From positions 1 through 64,000 of the forward strand of contig DKMD01000003.1 in NCBI GenBank assembly GCA_002470465.1: DNA of 64,000 bases, read 5' to 3'. The DNA is from Pluralibacter sp. UBA7423 (lineage in GTDB: Bacteria; Pseudomonadota; Gammaproteobacteria; Enterobacterales; Enterobacteriaceae). The notes under the pieces were generated by a model. The model ran no database searches. It worked only from the letters and a program-made list of their open reading frames with translations, and was not told the origin of the DNA. Position 1 is the first letter of the stretch; each line of letters opens with the position of its first letter. Shown here in pieces: positions 22,127-31,528 of the stretch. Made by a program: the position numbers and the translations under genes.

Positions 22127-23079
22127 TGATCGAGATTAAACACCTGAAAACGCTGCAGGCGTTGCGGAACAGCGGCTCGCTTGCGGCAGCAGCGGCAATG
22201 CTGCACCAGACGCAGTCGGCGCTTTCACACCAGTTCAGCGATCTGGAACAGCGCCTTGGCTTCCGGCTGTTCGTACGTAAAAGCCAGCCGCTGCGCTTTA
22301 CGCCGCAGGGCGAGATCCTTTTGCAGTTGGCGAATCAGGTATTGCCGCAAATCGGCCGTGCTTTACAGGCCTGCAATGAACCGCAGCAAACGACTCTGCG
22401 TATCGCCATTGAGTGCCACAGCTGCATTCAGTGGCTGACGCCCGCGCTGGAGAACTTCCGCGCAGTCTGGCCGCAGGTAGAGATGGATTTCAAATCCGGC
22501 GTGACGTTCGACCCACAGCCAGCCCTTCAACAGGGCGAGCTGGATATTGTGCTGACCTCCGACATCCTGCCGCGCAGTGGCCTGCACTATTCGTCGATGT
22601 TCGATTATGAAGTGCGTCTTGTGCTGGCCCCGGAGCACCCGCTGGCGTCACGAACCCGTATTACGCCGGAAGATATCGCCAGCGAAACGCTGCTGATCTA
22701 CCCGGTGCAGCGCCAACGGCTTGATATCTGGCGGCACTTTCTGCAACCAGCAGGCGTCAGCCCGTCGCTGAAGAGCGTCGACAACACGCTGTTGCTGATT
22801 CAGATGGTAGCTGCGCGGATGGGCATTGCGGCTCTGCCGCACTGGGTGGTGGAAAGTTTTGAGCGCCAGGGTCTGGTGGTGACCAAAACCCTGGGCGAAG
22901 GTCTGTGGAGCCGACTGTACGCCGCCGTGCGCGACGGCGAGCAGCGTCAGCCGGTAACGGAAGCGTTTATTCGCTCAGCGCGGAACCACGCCTGCGATCA
23001 TCTGCCGTTTGTGCGGAACGCGGAGCGACCCAATGGCGATGGACCCACAGTGAAGCCACAATCACCAGCGCCCCTGTGA
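22126..23079 (+). CDS. metR: LysR-type regulator MetR
   Basis: This 317-residue LysR-family activator of metE and other methionine genes uses homocysteine as cofactor. The N-terminal winged helix (residues 1-60, with [20 protein letters not shown] as recognition part) and a periplasmic-binding-like effector domain are complete. The last 113 bp overlap yigM on the opposite strand in antiparallel reading frames. It is divergent from metE. Confidence 0.97.
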   Translation: MIEIKHLKTLQALRNSGSLAAAAAMLHQTQSALSHQFSDLEQRLGFRLFVRKSQPLRFTPQGEILLQLANQVLPQIGRALQACNEPQQTTLRIAIECHSCIQWLTPALENFRAVWPQVEMDFKSGVTFDPQPALQQGELDIVLTSDILPRSGLHYSSMFDYEVRLVLAPEHPLASRTRITPEDIASETLLIYPVQRQRLDIWRHFLQPAGVSPSLKSVDNTLLLIQMVAARMGIAALPHWVVESFERQGLVVTKTLGEGLWSRLYAAVRDGEQRQPVTEAFIRSARNHACDHLPFVRNAERPNGDGPTVKPQSPAPL

Positions 23080-23866
23080 TAAAGCTCGGCCAGTGCGGCT
23101 GCTGTTGCCAGATGGCGAAATTCACCAGCAGCCCGGCAGGCACGTGCATATTGTTCATGATGCCAAGCGTCCCGGCGTCCACCTGCGTGGCGCCGTAGTT
23201 CCACATAAAGTAGCCAATCCCGGAAGCCACCACGCCGAGCCACACCAGAATGCCCCACTGTAGCCCCGTCGTCGGCAGCTTTTGCGGATTCCCCAGCGTA
23301 AACCACGCCACCAGCGCCACAAGAAATGCCCCCATGTAGAACCACGCGAAAGCGTTATGCTGCGGCATCGGGTGAATCTCCATCAGGCGTTTGTAACCTA
23401 CCATGCCGATAGCAAAGCTGATATTGGAGAGCTGCACCAGCAGCAGGCCCGTCCAGAAATGCGGGCTGATGTGATCATAACGAATGATGGCTGCGCCAAT
23501 CACCGCGAGACCCGCACTCAGCAGGTAGCCCCAGCGCAGTCGACGCTTGCTGATTAAGTCATAAATCAGCGTGATATAGAGCGGCGTCAGCACGGTAAAC
23601 AGCAGGAATTCAGAAACGGTCAGGTAGAGATAGGCGCGGAACGCCAGCAGATACATGATGCCAAGCTGCATCGCGCCCACGAGCATGTACAGCACCAGCA
23701 CCCGCAGCGACTGACCACGGGCGCGCAGGAACGGTAAAAACACCAGCGCCGCCAGGGCCACGCGGGCCAGCACGGAGAAAACGCTGTCGACGCTGCCCGC
23801 CAGGTATTCGCCAATCAGGCTGAAGGAGAATGCCCACAGCACGGTGGTGATAATCAATAATGCCAC
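22967..23866 (-). CDS. yigM: Biotin transporter YigM (EamA family)
   Basis: This 299-residue inner-membrane protein has about ten transmembrane helices in two EamA repeats. E. coli YigM is an experimentally shown high-affinity biotin importer. The start is GTG at 23866 ([17 protein letters not shown]), giving family length; the in-frame extension upstream has no membrane or family character. The hydrophilic C terminus, ending [19 protein letters not shown], is encoded opposite the metR 3' end, a 113-bp antiparallel overlap. Confidence 0.93.
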   Translation of the reverse strand: MALLIITTVLWAFSFSLIGEYLAGSVDSVFSVLARVALAALVFLPFLRARGQSLRVLVLYMLVGAMQLGIMYLLAFRAYLYLTVSEFLLFTVLTPLYITLIYDLISKRRLRWGYLLSAGLAVIGAAIIRYDHISPHFWTGLLLVQLSNISFAIGMVGYKRLMEIHPMPQHNAFAWFYMGAFLVALVAWFTLGNPQKLPTTGLQWGILVWLGVVASGIGYFMWNYGATQVDAGTLGIMNNMHVPAGLLVNFAIWQQQPHWPSFITGALVIVASLWVHRHWVAPRSAQTADDRRRGSALSE

Positions 23867-24049
23867 GATGAAACTCTCTGAGGTGAGTGAGCGCTCATTG
23901 TAGCGGAGTCCCCGGTTGACAACTGAACAAATTACACGCAATCACGTTTATTCCTGGCCTTTTCCCGGGATGAATTAGGCTATTACTGATAGTTCATCAG
24001 AGAAATCAGGGGAATACTGTTTCTCTTCCCCCATCAGGAGTGATTCAGG

Positions 24050-24859
24050 ATGGACTCTGTATCCGAAGCCAGTTGTATTTCCCCCCTTCTGACTCAGCTA
24101 AATGCCTCGCGTGCCCGGCTGAAAAAAGCAATTCATACTCGCCAACTGGAGATGTGGTATCAGCCGATCGTCGTGCTGCAAACCGGACACGTCATCGGTG
24201 CAGAGGCGCTCATCCGCTGGCCCCAGCCTGACGGCAGGCTGCTGTCTCCGGACAGCTTCATTCCCTTCGCTCGTGAAACGCAGCTGCTGAGCCCCCTGAC
24301 GCAATGGGTTATCGGGCAGGTGTTCAGCGATCTTGGTGCCTGGCTGCGCCAGCATCCGCAGCACGCTGTTTCGATTAACGTCGAACCTGAAGATCTGCAA
24401 TCTCCCGAACTGCTCTCGCACCTGACGCCGCTGTGCCACGGTTACGGCGTGCGTCCGCAGCAAATTGCGCTGGAGATCACCGAAAGCAGCACGATTAACC
24501 CACAGGTTATTGCGCCCATGGTGGAACGCTATCGCCAGGCCGGGCATGCTGTCTATCTGGATGATTTTGGCAGCGGCTACGCCAATCTGAATTATCTCCA
24601 GACGATAACCTTTGACGTGCTGAAGATTGATAAGACGCTTGTAGACCCTCTCCCGGGCAAAAATTTGCTGCCGCAGGTGATTGATCTTGCGCGTTCGCTG
24701 TCGATGGAACCGCTGGCGGAAGGGGTGGAAACGCAGGCCCAGGCTGCATGGCTGAAAACCCACGGCGTGAAATACGCCCAGGGCTGGTTATACAGCAAAG
24801 CCCTGACGAGCAGGGCTTTTATGCGCTGGTGTGAAATGCGCTGCGTTACGGCTGATTGA
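24050..24859 (+). CDS. Stand-alone EAL-domain c-di-GMP phosphodiesterase
   Basis: This 269-residue protein is almost entirely one EAL domain (about residues 28-260), which in the family hydrolyses c-di-GMP to pGpG. All core residues are present: E52-A53-L54, N110, E142 (LEITES), D171-D172 (DDFGSGYANL), K192 (LKIDK), E224 and E227 (AEGVE) and Q244 (QGWLYSK). No signal peptide, membrane helix, GGDEF or sensor domain is seen, so it should be a cytosolic, probably active enzyme. SD CAGGAG lies 5' of the ATG. There is no E. coli K-12 gene at this site. Its 3' end overlaps yigL by 14 bp. Confidence 0.9.
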   Translation: MDSVSEASCISPLLTQLNASRARLKKAIHTRQLEMWYQPIVVLQTGHVIGAEALIRWPQPDGRLLSPDSFIPFARETQLLSPLTQWVIGQVFSDLGAWLRQHPQHAVSINVEPEDLQSPELLSHLTPLCHGYGVRPQQIALEITESSTINPQVIAPMVERYRQAGHAVYLDDFGSGYANLNYLQTITFDVLKIDKTLVDPLPGKNLLPQVIDLARSLSMEPLAEGVETQAQAAWLKTHGVKYAQGWLYSKALTSRAFMRWCEMRCVTAD

Positions 24860-25652
24860 GATAGAGACGACGCAGGTAATGCGGCACGGCGTCATCGGCA
24901 TTGCTGCCAATCACTTCCAGCTCCGGGTGGGAATCTTTCAGGCGCTGATGCGCGTTTTCCATGATGCAGCCCTTGCCCGCCATTGAGAGCATCTCGGCAT
25001 CATTCATACCGTCGCCAAAGGCGATACAGTCCTGCAAACCGTAACCCATCATCTTCGCCACGGCTTCCAGCGCGTGCCCTTTTGACACGCCGCCCGCCAT
25101 CACCTCCAGGCAGGTCAACGTTGAGAAGCTCACGTTCACCCTGTCGCCCCAGCGTGCATTGATGGCCTGCTCAAGCGGCAGAAGCACCTCATGGTCTGGC
25201 GAAGTGAAGAAAACTTTGCTGACGCCCTCGGCTTCCAGCAGGCCTGGCTCGTACAGCTCGTAGTTGAACACCGCTTCCTTGAAGAAACGCATCTCTTCCG
25301 GACGATGGCGGTTCATAAACCATTCGTCGTTGCGATAAACGTTGGTCACGATATCCGGACTGTTATGCACCACGCCGAAGAGATCGGTAGCGATATCGGA
25401 ATCGAGGTTATGGGCAAACACCAGATTGCCATCGGTGTCGTGCACGCGGGCACCGTTGGAGGTGATCATAAACGCCTTGATGCCAAGGCCGTCGCGGATC
25501 TGCCCAACGTCAATATGGTGGCGGCCAGTGGCGAACACGAAGTTCACGCCTTTGGCGGTCAGCAGCTTCAGCGTTTCTTTGGTGTAGGGGGACAAACGAT
25601 GGTCGGGATTAAGCAGCGTGCCATCTAAATCAGACGCAACAACCTGGTACAT
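24846..25652 (-). CDS. yigL: HAD-type sugar/pyridoxal phosphatase YigL
   Basis: This 268-residue Cof-type HAD phosphatase dephosphorylates sugar phosphates and pyridoxal phosphate in E. coli. Motif I is ASDLDGTLLNP, motif II is ITSNGA, and motif IV is FGDGMNDAEM. It is the second gene after pldB, 30 bp downstream. In E. coli and Salmonella the pldB-yigL mRNA is stabilised by the small RNA SgrS under glucose-phosphate stress, and the same dicistronic layout is kept here. Confidence 0.95.
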   Translation of the reverse strand: MYQVVASDLDGTLLNPDHRLSPYTKETLKLLTAKGVNFVFATGRHHIDVGQIRDGLGIKAFMITSNGARVHDTDGNLVFAHNLDSDIATDLFGVVHNSPDIVTNVYRNDEWFMNRHRPEEMRFFKEAVFNYELYEPGLLEAEGVSKVFFTSPDHEVLLPLEQAINARWGDRVNVSFSTLTCLEVMAGGVSKGHALEAVAKMMGYGLQDCIAFGDGMNDAEMLSMAGKGCIMENAHQRLKDSHPELEVIGSNADDAVPHYLRRLYLNQP

Positions 25653-25682
25653 AGAAAATTTAACCTCTGGGTAAGAGCAACA

Positions 25683-26675
25683 TTAATTATGTCGATCAAA
25701 AAACTCGACGATGGTCTGCAGCGCGACTGAGCGCATATCGTCCTTTTCAAAAAGGATCTCATGATAAGCACCTTGTATGACAAGCGGGCTGTCGTCTTCG
25801 CAAGGGTGACCTGCGGCGGCGCGAAGCTCGCAATAGCGATTGTGCATGCGGTTATCCACAACCCGTTCTTCTTCCGCCTGAATCAGCAGCGTGGGCGTGT
25901 CATCATCCGCAGCCCCGGCCAGGATCTGTTCCCCGGCAAGCACCCCTTCACGCACCCAGTGATACGTGGGCCCGCCGACGCGGATATACGGGTTATCCGC
26001 ATAAAAACCCAGGTTGCGCCGATAGCGTTCCCGGCTGTGGGTCAGGACATTCAGGCCGAACGGCAGCGCATGCCAGCGACCCGTGCCCATGGCGTAGCTT
26101 TCTCTTATCCGCTGATGGCCCTCAGCAAAATCAAGAATGTGCCGCACCATCCAGTCCGGCAGGCGCATGATGATACCGAACATTGGCGCACAAAGCGCGA
26201 GCGCATCGCACTGGTGAGGATTGCGCTGTGAGAAGAGTGTGGCAATAGCCCCGCCCATCGAGTGGCCCAGAATATAGCGTTTACGCCACGGGCCGGGCTC
26301 GACTTCCTGCTGCCAGAAGGCGGTGAGGTCATCAACGTAATCACTGAAATTCACGACGTGCCCGCGGTGGCTGTCGTCGAGCATACGGCCTGAGAGCCCC
26401 TGACCACGGTGATCGATAATGAGCACATCAAAGCCGCTGTGGAACAGATCGTATGCCAGCTCCGCGTACTTTACGTAGCTTTCGATCCGCCCGGGACAAA
26501 CCACAATCACCCGGTCGTGGTTTTCAGCACGAAAGCGGACATAGCGTACCGGAACACTATCCACGCCTGTAAATTGTGCCTCTTCACGCTGGCGCCAGAA
26601 GGTATTCAGAGGCCCCATAGTGAACGCGGCATACGCGTTTTCTCTTGTTTTCCAGTCCATTTTCTGCCGAAACAT
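25683..26675 (-). CDS. pldB: Lysophospholipase L2 PldB
   Basis: This 330-residue alpha/beta hydrolase (serine hydrolase/monoacylglycerol lipase type) hydrolyses lysophospholipids at the inner membrane. The nucleophile elbow is GHSMGG, HRGQGLSGR precedes it, and the late AYHEILFEKD holds the catalytic His. It is about ten residues shorter than E. coli PldB at the C terminus. It is divergent from rhtB and co-transcribed with yigL. Confidence 0.93.
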   Translation of the reverse strand: MFRQKMDWKTRENAYAAFTMGPLNTFWRQREEAQFTGVDSVPVRYVRFRAENHDRVIVVCPGRIESYVKYAELAYDLFHSGFDVLIIDHRGQGLSGRMLDDSHRGHVVNFSDYVDDLTAFWQQEVEPGPWRKRYILGHSMGGAIATLFSQRNPHQCDALALCAPMFGIIMRLPDWMVRHILDFAEGHQRIRESYAMGTGRWHALPFGLNVLTHSRERYRRNLGFYADNPYIRVGGPTYHWVREGVLAGEQILAGAADDDTPTLLIQAEEERVVDNRMHNRYCELRAAAGHPCEDDSPLVIQGAYHEILFEKDDMRSVALQTIVEFFDRHN

Positions 26676-26785
26676 CGGCTATCCACCCCTGCTTACCGCG
26701 GAAGATCGTATTTTAATTGGCTTCACTTACAGCGCCTGCACAATAGCGTATTGTGGCATAAAAACAGACTATTCGGGAGTTTCGC

Positions 26786-27406
26786 ATGACCTTTGAGTGG
26801 TGGTTCGCTTATTTGCTGACGTCCATAATCTTAAGCCTTTCCCCCGGTTCCGGGGCCATTAATACCATGACCACCGCTATCAACCACGGCTATCGCGGCG
26901 CGGCGGCATCCATTGCCGGGCTGCAAACCGGGCTCGGTATTCACATCGTGCTGGTCGGCGTCGGGCTGGGTACGCTGTTCTCCCGCTCCGTGATGGCGTT
27001 TGAGGTGCTGAAATGGGCCGGTGCGGCGTATCTGATTTGGCTCGGCATTCAGCAGTGGCGCGCGGCAGGCGCAATCGATCTCAATGCCGTCGCGAAGACT
27101 CAGACGCGCGGGCATCTGTTTAAACGTGCAGTGTTTGTGAATCTGACCAACCCGAAAAGCATCGTGTTTCTGGCCGCCCTTTTCCCACAGTTTATCGTGC
27201 CGCATCAGCCCCAGGTGATGCAGTATGCGGTGCTTGGCGTGACGACTATCGTGGTTGATATCATCGTAATGATTGGCTACGCGACGCTGGCGACGAGGAT
27301 TGCAGGCTGGATCAAAGGGCCTCGTCAGATGAAGGCCCTGAATAAAGTGTTCGGTTCGTTGTTTATGCTGGTTGGCGCGCTGTTAGCTTCGGCGCGCCAT
27401 GCCTGA
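26786..27406 (+). CDS. rhtB: Homoserine/homoserine lactone efflux protein RhtB
   Basis: This 206-residue LysE/RhtB-family exporter has about six helices and the family's [12 protein letters not shown] and [17 protein letters not shown] segments. It exports homoserine and its lactone in E. coli. SD GGGAG precedes the ATG. The stop codon TGA (27404-27406) directly abuts the rhtC stop at 27407 on the other strand, with no intergenic base. Confidence 0.95.
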   Translation: MTFEWWFAYLLTSIILSLSPGSGAINTMTTAINHGYRGAAASIAGLQTGLGIHIVLVGVGLGTLFSRSVMAFEVLKWAGAAYLIWLGIQQWRAAGAIDLNAVAKTQTRGHLFKRAVFVNLTNPKSIVFLAALFPQFIVPHQPQVMQYAVLGVTTIVVDIIVMIGYATLATRIAGWIKGPRQMKALNKVFGSLFMLVGALLASARHA

Positions 27407-28027
27407 TTAGCGAGAGATAATAAGATGGATACCGAACCCGGCAAACAGGGTACCGGCCACGCCGTCAATCCATTTAGCCATGCGCTGATAGCCGCGGCGC
27501 ATGGCTGGCATTGCAAACAGGCTCGCCACCACGGTAAACCACGCAAAGGTTTCCACGATAATCAGCAGGAAAATACCCCAGCGCTCCGCGCCGCCGATGT
27601 CGTCTCCGACGAACAGGGAAAATACCGAGCCGAAATAGATAATCGCTTTTGGGTTGGCGAGGTTGGTCAGCAGCCCTTTCAGGAAACTCTTGCCGCCCTG
27701 CGCCAGCTCCACTTCCGGGGCTTCCGCAGGCGCTTCGCTTTTCTTCAGCGCACCGCGCAGCATCTGATAGCCCATCCAGCACAGGTACAGGCCACCGCCA
27801 ACCATAATGATGTTATGCAGCCAGGCCATTTTTTCGAGGATAAGGTGTAAACCAAGCAGCGCCACGCCTGCCCAGACCATGACGCCTGCGGTAATGCCAA
27901 GCACGCCCATCATCGCCTCTTTACGGGAGCGGCTGACGGCGGTTTGCGACACAAAGAAAAAGTCCGGGCCCGGGCTCATCAGCGCAATCAGATGCACCAT
28001 CGCCACGGTGAGAAAAAGCATCAGCAT
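27407..28027 (-). CDS. rhtC: Threonine efflux protein RhtC
   Basis: This 206-residue LysE-family membrane protein exports threonine. It carries the family segments MSPGPDFFFVSQTAVSRSR and LTNLANPKAIIYFGSVFSLF. It follows recQ by 63 bp on the same strand and converges with rhtB with no gap. Identity as RhtC rather than RhtB rests on the PGPDFF variant and on gene order. Confidence 0.95.
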   Translation of the reverse strand: MLMLFLTVAMVHLIALMSPGPDFFFVSQTAVSRSRKEAMMGVLGITAGVMVWAGVALLGLHLILEKMAWLHNIIMVGGGLYLCWMGYQMLRGALKKSEAPAEAPEVELAQGGKSFLKGLLTNLANPKAIIYFGSVFSLFVGDDIGGAERWGIFLLIIVETFAWFTVVASLFAMPAMRRGYQRMAKWIDGVAGTLFAGFGIHLIISR

Positions 28028-28090
28028 AGGAATAACTCGCGGGAGAATGATTCAGTGAGTGATTATCCTGACACCTTTTTGTTCGCTTGA

Positions 28091-29926
28091 CTACTCTTCA
28101 TCATCCCCGTCGACATGCGAGCGAATCAGCGCGAGAAACTCCTGCCCGAAGCGCTCCAGTTTACGCACGCCTACGCCGTTGACGCTGAGCATTTCGCCCG
28201 GGCTGGTCGGCATCTGTTCGGCCATCTCGATGAGCGTGGCGTCGTTAAACACCACGTAAGGCGGAATGTTTTCTTCGTCGGCGATGACTTTTCGCAGCTT
28301 GCGCAGTTTGGCAAACAGCTTACGGTCATAGTTGCCGCCGTAGGATTTCTGCGCCACGCGAGGCTTGAGCGCCAGCACGCGCGGCACGGCCAGCTGTAAA
28401 GGTGTTTCAGCGCGTAAAACAGGACGCGCGGCTTCGGTGAGCTGCAGCGCCGAATGCATCGCAATGTTCTGCGTCGCAAAGCCAAGGTGAATCAGTTGGC
28501 GGATCACGCTCACCCAGTGTTCGTGAGTTTTATCGCGCCCCATTCCGTAGACCTTGAGTTTGTCGTGGCCCATTTCACGGATACGCTGGTTATTCGCCCC
28601 GCGCAACACTTCCACCACGTAGCCCATCCCAAAACGCTGGTTGACGCGGCCAATCGTTGAAAGTGCTATTTGCGCGTCGTTCACGCCGTCATACTGCTTC
28701 GGCGGGTCAAGGCAGATATCGCAGTTGCCGCAAGGCTCATGACGCCCTTCACCGAAGTAGTTCAGCAGCACCAGACGGCGGCAGGTTTGCGCTTCAGCAA
28801 ACGCGCCCATCGCATTGAGCTTATGTCGCTCAATGTCCTGCAACTGGCCGGCAGGCTTTTCTTCGAGACAGCGGCGCAGCCACGCCATATCGGCCGGATC
28901 GTAAAACAGCATCGCTTCAGCGGGCAGGCCATCACGCCCGGCGCGACCCGTTTCCTGGTAGTAGGATTCGATGTTGCGCGGAATGTCGAAGTGCACCACG
29001 AAGCGCACGTTTGGTTTGTTGATGCCCATGCCGAAGGCCACGGTTGCGACCACGATTTGCAGATCGTCGCGCTGGAAGCGCTCCTGCACGTCCGCGCGAA
29101 GGTTGCTCTCCAGCCCGGCGTGGTACGCGCCCGCGCTGATTCCACGGCTTTGCAAACGCGCAGCGGTGTCTTCCACCTTCGCGCGGCTGTTGCAGTAAAT
29201 AATGCCGGACTTGCCGCGCTGCTCCTGAACGTAACGCATCAGCTGGTCGAGAGGCTTAAATTTCTCCATCAGCATGTAGCGGATGTTCGGGCGGTCAAAG
29301 CTGCTTATCTGAATCAGCGGATCGTTGAGGCCGAGCAGACGGACGATGTCACTGCGGGTGGTGTCGTCGGCGGTAGCGGTGAGCGCCATAAACGGCAGCG
29401 TCGGGAAGCGCTGGCGCAGCTGGCCAAGGGCGGCATATTCAGGGCGGAAATCGTGGCCCCACTGGGAGATACAGTGCGCCTCATCGACCGCCAGCATCAC
29501 CGGGTTCCAGTGGCTGAGGTTGTCGAGGAAGTTATCGAGCATCAGGCGCTCAGGGGCGATATACAGCAGGCGGATTTTGCCGGTGCGACAGCCCGCCATC
29601 ACCTCCTGCTGCTGTTCGCGAGTCTGAGTCGAGTTAAGACAGGCCGCCGCCACGCCGTTCGCAAGCAGCTGGTCGACCTGGTCTTTCATCAGAGAAATCA
29701 GCGGTGAGACGACCACCGTGAGGCCATCAAGCACCAGCGCGGGGATCTGATAGCACAGGGATTTCCCGCCGCCGGTCGGCATCACCACCAGACAATCGCG
29801 TCCTTCGAGCACCGTCTCGATGATGGTTTCCTGACCCGGGCGGAACTGCTGGTAGCCGAAGGTTTCCTGCAAAACCTGCTTTGCCAGCGTTACCTGATTG
29901 ATCACTTCCGCCTGCGTCACGCTCAC
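28091..29926 (-). CDS. recQ: ATP-dependent DNA helicase RecQ
   Basis: This 611-residue 3'-5' helicase acts in RecF-pathway recombination and resolves joint DNA structures. Walker [17 protein letters not shown] box [20 protein letters not shown] and the [10 protein letters not shown] motif VI are present. The zinc cysteines (CRRLVLL and CGNCDIC) introduce the RQC winged helix, and the HRDC domain ends the chain. It lies between pldA and rhtC on the same strand, as in E. coli. Confidence 0.97.
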   Translation of the reverse strand: MSVTQAEVINQVTLAKQVLQETFGYQQFRPGQETIIETVLEGRDCLVVMPTGGGKSLCYQIPALVLDGLTVVVSPLISLMKDQVDQLLANGVAAACLNSTQTREQQQEVMAGCRTGKIRLLYIAPERLMLDNFLDNLSHWNPVMLAVDEAHCISQWGHDFRPEYAALGQLRQRFPTLPFMALTATADDTTRSDIVRLLGLNDPLIQISSFDRPNIRYMLMEKFKPLDQLMRYVQEQRGKSGIIYCNSRAKVEDTAARLQSRGISAGAYHAGLESNLRADVQERFQRDDLQIVVATVAFGMGINKPNVRFVVHFDIPRNIESYYQETGRAGRDGLPAEAMLFYDPADMAWLRRCLEEKPAGQLQDIERHKLNAMGAFAEAQTCRRLVLLNYFGEGRHEPCGNCDICLDPPKQYDGVNDAQIALSTIGRVNQRFGMGYVVEVLRGANNQRIREMGHDKLKVYGMGRDKTHEHWVSVIRQLIHLGFATQNIAMHSALQLTEAARPVLRAETPLQLAVPRVLALKPRVAQKSYGGNYDRKLFAKLRKLRKVIADEENIPPYVVFNDATLIEMAEQMPTSPGEMLSVNGVGVRKLERFGQEFLALIRSHVDGDDEE

Positions 29927-29936
29927 CCCTACCCTG

Positions 29937-29967
29937 AAATAAAAACAGGCGCTATTTTCAGCGCCTG
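29937..29967 (-). terminator. Rho-independent terminator of pldA
   Basis: Stem CAGGCGCT (29946-29953) pairs with AGCGCCTG (29960-29967); on the minus strand it is followed by a TTTTTATTT run. It starts 18 bp after the pldA stop, upstream of recQ, so recQ probably has its own promoter in addition to readthrough. Confidence 0.88.
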
Positions 29968-29985
29968 AGAGTCAGAGTGCAACGA

Positions 29986-30855
29986 TTAAAACAGATCGTT
30001 AAGCATTACGCCGACGCCAACGCGGGTCTGGTTGAAGTTGTAATCAATCAGAGATTCGCCGTAGCCGCTGTAGACCTGAGTATAAAGACGCATATGTTTG
30101 GTCACCGGATAGCTGATGCCAAGCTCAGCGCCGCCGTAGCCGGTATTCCAGTTATACTGCCCTTTGGCGCTCAGCACCGCATCGCCCAGCTGGTAGCCAA
30201 TTTTCAGCTGGTAGTAGCCCATGTATTTGGTGATATCCGGGTTGTCGTCGGTGTCGCCAATCACAAACCACGGCTTCACTTCGACCATCATGTTGCCATT
30301 TTGCGCCATCAGGCGAGTGTACATGCGGTTCCAGCTGCGTGAAGTCGGGTCTGAGCGTCCGTTGGAGTCGTGGTTATAGCCGACCTCCACATCGCGTAAC
30401 GTCCAGTCGCCAAGACGGTAGTCGGTCGCAAACCCGACGAACACCTGCGGCTCGTAGTTGGTTTCGCGGAAGGGGGAAGATTCCCCGGTGTTGGAAAGCT
30501 GCCACCAGGATTTTTGCGTGTAGGACGCACCAAAGACGGAGTTATCACCAAAGATCCCACGCCAGATGGGGAACGCCAGGCTGAGCTGATATTTCACCTC
30601 ATCCTTACGCGCGTTGTCCGCCCAGTTATAGGTCTGGATCGCTTCTTTGTTGATGTCGCTGCTCCAGGTATAGAGCAGGTAGTTGGTGTCATATGGATAG
30701 AGCGTGAACGGGTTGTCGTGCTCCTGTAACAGGTTGGCGATGATGCTGCCGCGCACGGCGGGCGTATCATGCACGTCCTTGATTGTTGCTTCCTTCGCGT
30801 AAACGCTAAGCGGCAGCCCTGCCACCGCCAGTAACCAACCCAGCCTGGTTCGCAT
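29986..30855 (-). CDS. pldA: Outer membrane phospholipase A PldA (OMPLA)
   Basis: This 289-residue precursor of a 12-stranded outer-membrane beta-barrel hydrolyses mislocalised surface phospholipids upon dimerisation and Ca2+ binding. Signal peptide is residues 1-20, cleaving after VYA. The catalytic triad H162, S164 (NHDSNGRSDP) and N176 is intact, and the chain ends in the aromatic Phe typical of barrel assembly. The start at 30855 gives the E. coli length and follows GAGAAC; an upstream start would spoil the signal peptide. Confidence 0.97.
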   Translation of the reverse strand: MRTRLGWLLAVAGLPLSVYAKEATIKDVHDTPAVRGSIIANLLQEHDNPFTLYPYDTNYLLYTWSSDINKEAIQTYNWADNARKDEVKYQLSLAFPIWRGIFGDNSVFGASYTQKSWWQLSNTGESSPFRETNYEPQVFVGFATDYRLGDWTLRDVEVGYNHDSNGRSDPTSRSWNRMYTRLMAQNGNMMVEVKPWFVIGDTDDNPDITKYMGYYQLKIGYQLGDAVLSAKGQYNWNTGYGGAELGISYPVTKHMRLYTQVYSGYGESLIDYNFNQTRVGVGVMLNDLF

Positions 30856-31010
30856 CACGATGTTCTCCTGAGAAATTTTTTTATTAAGATTTATGCTGGG
30901 CGTCATTCTACATACTTATCGGCATCTTGAGCGGTAATCGTTTCTGAAAGTAGCAATCAACATTTCATAGGCATAAAATCAACATTTCATTAACCAATGG
31001 ACAGGTTGCT

Positions 31011-31478
31011 ATGTCGAAAGAATTGACCGCCGAAGAAGCGCTAAAACTGGTCGGCGATATTTTTGTGTACCATATGCCCTTCAACCGCGCGCTGGGGCTC
31101 GAACTGGAGCGCTACGAAAAAGCCTTCGCCCAGCTCAGCTTTAACAATCAGCCGATGATGGTTGGCAACTGGGCCCAGAGTATTCTGCACGGTGGCGTGA
31201 TCGCCTCCGCGCTGGACGTAGCCGCAGGCCTGGTCTGCGTGGGCAGCACGCTCACCCGCCACGAGACGATCAATGAAGATGAACTGCGCCAGCGCCTGTC
31301 GCGGATGGGCACCATCGATCTACGCGTCGACTACCTTCGCCCCGGTCGGGGAAACCGCTTTACGGCCACCGCCAGCCTGCTACGCGCGGGTAACAAAGTT
31401 GCGGTAGCGCGAGTCGAGTTACATAACGAAGAGCAGCTCTATATTGCCAGCGCAACCGCCACTTATATGGTGGGTTGA
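31011..31478 (+). CDS. yigI: Hotdog-fold thioesterase YigI
   Basis: This 155-residue protein of the PaaI/YigI hotdog thioesterase family hydrolyses acyl-CoA in characterised relatives. The segment [19 protein letters not shown] holds the typical HGG-x-x-x-A-x-D active-site pattern, and [11 protein letters not shown] is the second conserved strand. It is divergent from pldA, and 50 bp before rarD on the same strand. Confidence 0.9.
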   Translation: MSKELTAEEALKLVGDIFVYHMPFNRALGLELERYEKAFAQLSFNNQPMMVGNWAQSILHGGVIASALDVAAGLVCVGSTLTRHETINEDELRQRLSRMGTIDLRVDYLRPGRGNRFTATASLLRAGNKVAVARVELHNEEQLYIASATATYMVG

Positions 31479-31528
31479 GGGCAGAAAATCGGGTAACATC
31501 GGTTTACTTTTTTGTAACGGATTTTCCC

